DNA of 7,202 nucleotides from Clostridia bacterium. Its GTDB lineage: Bacteria; Bacillota; Clostridia; Oscillospirales; CAG-272. The stretch covers positions 1 to 7,202 of the forward strand of contig JAFOGE010000197.1 of NCBI GenBank assembly GCA_017386965.1, written 5' to 3'. The translations under genes were made by a program, and so were the position numbers. Shown in pieces: positions 5,681 to 7,202 of this stretch; the first letter of the stretch is position 1; each line of letters opens with the position of its first letter. The notes beneath the pieces are model-generated. The model made no database searches. It was not told the DNA's origin and worked only from the letters and a program-made list of their open reading frames with translations.

Positions 5681-5726
5681 AATGGCGGAGCAAGCATCAT
5701 CTGCCTGCTCTGCCATTGCTTTTTTT
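5681..5726 (+). terminator. Rho-independent terminator of the ferredoxin gene
   Basis: AATGGCGGAGCA (5681-5692) pairs with TGCTCTGCCATT (5706-5717) over 12 bp with one G-U, 13-base loop, followed after GC by seven T (5720-5726). It begins 15 bases past the ferredoxin stop and ends only 27 bases before the yabB start codon. Confidence 0.9.
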
Positions 5727-5753
5727 ACCGTCCAAAACAAGGAGGAGCAATCC

Positions 5754-6539
5754 ATGGCAAACTCAAAATGCGATCCCTCCCTCCTTGCGGATGAGCGCAT
5801 CGACGAGATCAACGAAGGCCTTCGCTTGATCCAAAAAAAGCAAGGGCTGACCTTCGGAACAGACGCCTATCTTCTTGCCGCCTTTACAAGACCGCAGCCG
5901 CACGCAAAATGCGCAGATCTCGGAAGTGGGACCGGAATTCTTCCCCTGCTTCTGTTGGCTAAGGGCAAGGTGCAAGAGGTGGATGCTATCGAGCTGCAAG
6001 GCTCCTTTGCCGATCTCATTCAAAGAAACGCCGCTCTCAACGGCTTTTCGGAGCGCATACACGTGCATAACGCGGACGTGCGCGACATGGATGCCGCAAG
6101 GCTTGGATATGAGGTGGACCTCGTCCTCTCCAATCCGCCCTATATGCGTGCAGACAGCGGGAAGCGAAACGAGAGCGAGGAAAAATATTTGGCTCGCCAC
6201 GAGGTCTGCGGCGGAATCGCGGATTTCTGCATGGCGGCAAGCCGATTGCTCAAATACGGAGGACGCTTCCTCTGCGTTTGGCGACCGGATCGCCTGTGCG
6301 ACCTGCTCTCTGCACTTCGCAAGGCAGGATTGGAGCCCAAGCGAATGCAATTTGTCCACGCCGATCCCGTAACCGAACCAAGCATCGTCTTGGTGGATGC
6401 CACAAAGGGGGCTTCCCCCTCGCTTCGCATCGCAGCACCGCTCTTTCTTTATGAGCCCGCTGGAAAGGGAGAGAACCGGCGTCGGCTGACCGCACAGGCA
6501 CAACGCATCTACGACACCTGCTCCTTCCCGGAGGAATAA
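5754..6539 (+). CDS. yabB: YabB/TrmN6-like tRNA (adenine-N6)-methyltransferase
   Basis: 261 residues, the usual size of COG4123 methyltransferases; E. coli TrmN6 makes m6A37 in tRNA1(Val), while the target of the Gram-positive YabB group is not shown here. Motifs: GLTFGTDAYLLAAF (31-44, the family's substrate-side opening), CADLGSGTGILPLLLL (53-68, SAM motif I), VDAIEL with the acidic ribose contact (76-81), NADVRDM (106-112), and the amino-MTase catalytic SNPPY (126-130). The start is fixed by AAGGAGG eight bases upstream; the frame is open back to 5670 but that start would lie inside the ferredoxin terminator. No promoter is visible between that terminator and the ATG, so expression probably depends on read-through. 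In B. subtilis yabB lies downstream of yaaT (ricT) and yabA, supporting the call. Confidence 0.9.
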   Translation: MANSKCDPSLLADERIDEINEGLRLIQKKQGLTFGTDAYLLAAFTRPQPHAKCADLGSGTGILPLLLLAKGKVQEVDAIELQGSFADLIQRNAALNGFSERIHVHNADVRDMDAARLGYEVDLVLSNPPYMRADSGKRNESEEKYLARHEVCGGIADFCMAASRLLKYGGRFLCVWRPDRLCDLLSALRKAGLEPKRMQFVHADPVTEPSIVLVDATKGASPSLRIAAPLFLYEPAGKGENRRRLTAQAQRIYDTCSFPEE

Positions 6540-6576
6540 GGCCTCGCGCTGCGTCTATCGCATTTGCATTCCTGTA

Positions 6577-6605
6577 TTGAATGAGGCTTCCTCCGAAAAT
6601 ACATT
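6577..6605 (+). promoter_or_regulatory. Possible weak promoter of the small membrane protein gene
   Basis: TTGAAT (6577-6582), 17-bp spacer, TACATT (6600-6605). Two mismatches to consensus in each hexamer or fewer, placed 37 bp before the start codon. This is the only candidate seen in the 102-bp gap after yabB. Confidence 0.35.
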
Positions 6606-6641
6606 TTTATCGTTACATCAAACAAAAAAGGAGAACAAAAA

Positions 6642-6827
6642 ATGAAAAAGAACGCAAAACTTTTGATCGGTCTTGGAATCGCCGCAACCGCAGTTGCCGC
6701 CTTTACGGCAGGCGTTGTGCATGAATTGAAGGTAATCAAAAAGCTGACCACCGACATCGATGATCTTCCCGAGGAGGAGGTCCCCGCCGAGGAGTGCGCG
6801 GAAGCGGTCGAGGAAATTACCGAATAA
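6642..6827 (+). CDS. Small single-pass membrane protein with acidic tail, unknown function
   Basis: 61 residues. A lysine-bearing N-terminus (MKKNAK) is followed by one hydrophobic segment, about residues 7-26 (LLIGLGIAATAVAAFTAGVV), then a short basic stretch (HELKVIKKL) and a strongly acidic C-terminus (about residues 38-61, many Glu/Asp, one Cys52). The positive N-terminus suggests a membrane anchor or uncleaved signal; no AxA-type cleavage site or lipobox stands out. AAGGAG lies eight bases before the ATG. A weak promoter candidate, TTGAAT (6577-6582) and TACATT (6600-6605) with 17 bp between, lies upstream, and a strong hairpin lies downstream, so it may be its own transcription unit. 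I do not recognise a family; it superficially resembles YtxH-like small proteins. Confidence 0.72.
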   Translation: MKKNAKLLIGLGIAATAVAAFTAGVVHELKVIKKLTTDIDDLPEEEVPAEECAEAVEEITE

Positions 6828-6843
6828 AATCTGAAAGAAAGAA

Positions 6844-6878
6844 AAAGAGAGAACCCTGCTTGCCTCGGTTCTCTCTTT
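6844..6878 (+). terminator. 12-bp perfect hairpin after the small membrane protein gene
   Basis: AAAGAGAGAACC (6844-6855) and GGTTCTCTCTTT (6867-6878) are exact complements around an 11-base loop, 16 bases past the stop codon. The 3' arm ends in TTT but has no long T-run, so it is a probable but possibly leaky terminator. It ends 10 bases before the ttcA-like ATG. Confidence 0.75.
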
Positions 6879-6888
6879 ATCCGCATAA

Positions 6889-7047
6889 ATGGAACATATC
6901 AAACGTATTTTGAGCTTTACGCGGCGCGCGTTGGATGATTATGAGATGATCCATCCGGGCGATCGGGTCGCCGTTGGCGTTTCGGCAGGTAAGGATTCCC
7001 TCACTCTGCTCTGCGCCAATCAACGTAACCATCAAAACTGTAATTAG
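6889..7047 (+). CDS. ttcA: TtcA-like PP-loop tRNA thiolation protein, truncated at a sequence junction
   Basis: The first ~43 codons (to about 7017) read MEHIKRILSFTRRALDDYEM, then IHPGDRVAVGVSAGKDSLTLLCA, matching the start of the TtcA/TilS-type ATP pyrophosphatases that activate a tRNA base for sulfur insertion. The PP-loop is SAGKDS rather than the usual SGGKDS. After Cys-Ala the reading continues into unrelated AT-rich sequence (NQRNHQNCN) and stops at TAG 7045-7047, so about 52 codons remain of a normally 250-300 residue protein, and the downstream CxxC motifs are absent. An in-frame TAA (6886-6888) directly precedes the ATG, so it is the first possible start, yet no Shine-Dalgarno sequence is visible. 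The break is most likely an assembly artefact, not a real pseudogene. Confidence 0.65.
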   Translation: MEHIKRILSFTRRALDDYEMIHPGDRVAVGVSAGKDSLTLLCANQRNHQNCN

Positions 7048-7202
7048 ACAAATATATAGACTTATCACTTAAATTTTCTGCTTCAAAGAAAAATACCAAA
7101 TATTCTTTTCCTACAGAAGGTGTATTAGTAAAAGTACCATTACTAATAGAAGAATACATAAGAGCATCATTAAAAGTAATTCTAAAATCATCATTTTCTA
7201 AA
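7001..7202 (-). CDS. Fragment of an AT-rich DUF4352/DUF5067-like protein entering from the right edge
   Basis: On the minus strand the frame is open from the right edge to a TGA at 7001-7003. From 7201 to about 7021 it reads as a credible protein segment (LENDDFRITFNDALMYSS, then SVGKEYLVFFFEAENLSDKS and IYLSNYSFDGYVDW), with alternating beta-strand pattern and the x-x-F-x-x-x-N-x-S-D-K block seen in DUF4352/DUF5067 (telokin-like) domains of secreted Firmicute lipoproteins. Codon use is strongly AT-rich (TTT, AAT, TTA, AGT), unlike every other gene here. Both protein ends are missing; the last few codons before the TGA are antisense ttcA and not genuine. The domain assignment is from memory of the family pattern and is tentative. 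Confidence 0.5.
   Translation of the reverse strand, partial: LENDDFRITFNDALMYSSISNGTFTNTPSVGKEYLVFFFEAENLSDKSIYLSNYSFDGYVDWRRAE
7015..7025. other. Composition junction, probable chimeric join
   Basis: Left of this point the 120 bases 6901-7020 hold 66 G/C (55%); right of it the 182 bases 7021-7202 hold 46 (25%). The plus-strand TtcA homology ends here and a minus-strand AT-rich coding frame ends here too. No terminal inverted repeat, target duplication or integrase is visible. Confidence 0.7.

Noticed and set aside
7001..7202. Low-GC right end as a mobile element or phage insertion
   Set aside because: No terminal repeats, integrase, att-like duplication or transposase; a coding fragment cut abruptly fits an assembly chimera better.
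1..7202. CRISPR array, tRNA, rRNA, toxin-antitoxin or defence island
   Set aside because: No regularly spaced repeats, cloverleaf-like segments or recognisable defence domains were found on either strand.

Overview
The window looks like an assembled contig from an anaerobic, moderately GC-rich Firmicute of class Clostridia (probably a gut-type Oscillospirales or similar; this is inference). The grounds are Gram-positive gene orders (trmK-nif3 and holB-ricT-yabB, both also found in Bacillus subtilis), strong AAGGAGG ribosome binding sites, textbook sigma-A promoters and a clostridial-type 2[4Fe-4S] ferredoxin. There is no CRISPR array, tRNA, rRNA or insertion sequence. No clearly new system is present; the interest lies in unusual variants of housekeeping genes, regulatory architecture and one end that looks chimeric.

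Left half (1-2561), minus strand. Read in the direction of transcription: a DUF1858 CxxC protein (2355-2561) with its own perfect promoter and a hairpin behind it; then a tightly packed cluster of trmK (tRNA m1A22 methyltransferase), a Nif3-family metal protein, a metallophosphatase with altered metal-ligand motifs, and the first 20 codons of an RlmD/TrmA-type RNA methyltransferase running off the left edge. trmK and nif3 overlap by 4 bases, and the phosphatase stop codon abuts the rlmD start codon.

A divergent control region (2562-2779) carries two exact-consensus TTGACA-17 bp-TATAAT promoters, leftward for the DUF1858 gene and rightward for holB.

Right half (2780-6888), plus strand. It holds holB (DNA polymerase III delta' subunit), ricT/yaaT (a PSP1-domain Fe-S protein with a long basic, disordered N-terminal extension), a 56-residue ferredoxin gene with its own A-tract-rich promoter and terminator, yabB (TrmN6-like methyltransferase), and a 61-residue membrane-anchored acidic small protein followed by a strong hairpin. 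The theme is information processing (clamp loader, tRNA/rRNA modification, RNA-processing Fe-S factor), with the ferredoxin cassette placed where B. subtilis has yabA.

Right end (6889-7202). A TtcA-like tRNA thiolation gene starts normally, but its homology stops near base 7017. The last ~182 bases are 25% GC (counted by eye), against 55% in the adjoining 120 bases. On the minus strand they encode part of an unrelated, very AT-rich protein resembling DUF4352/DUF5067 domains. This is most likely an assembly chimera, less likely a real recombination junction.
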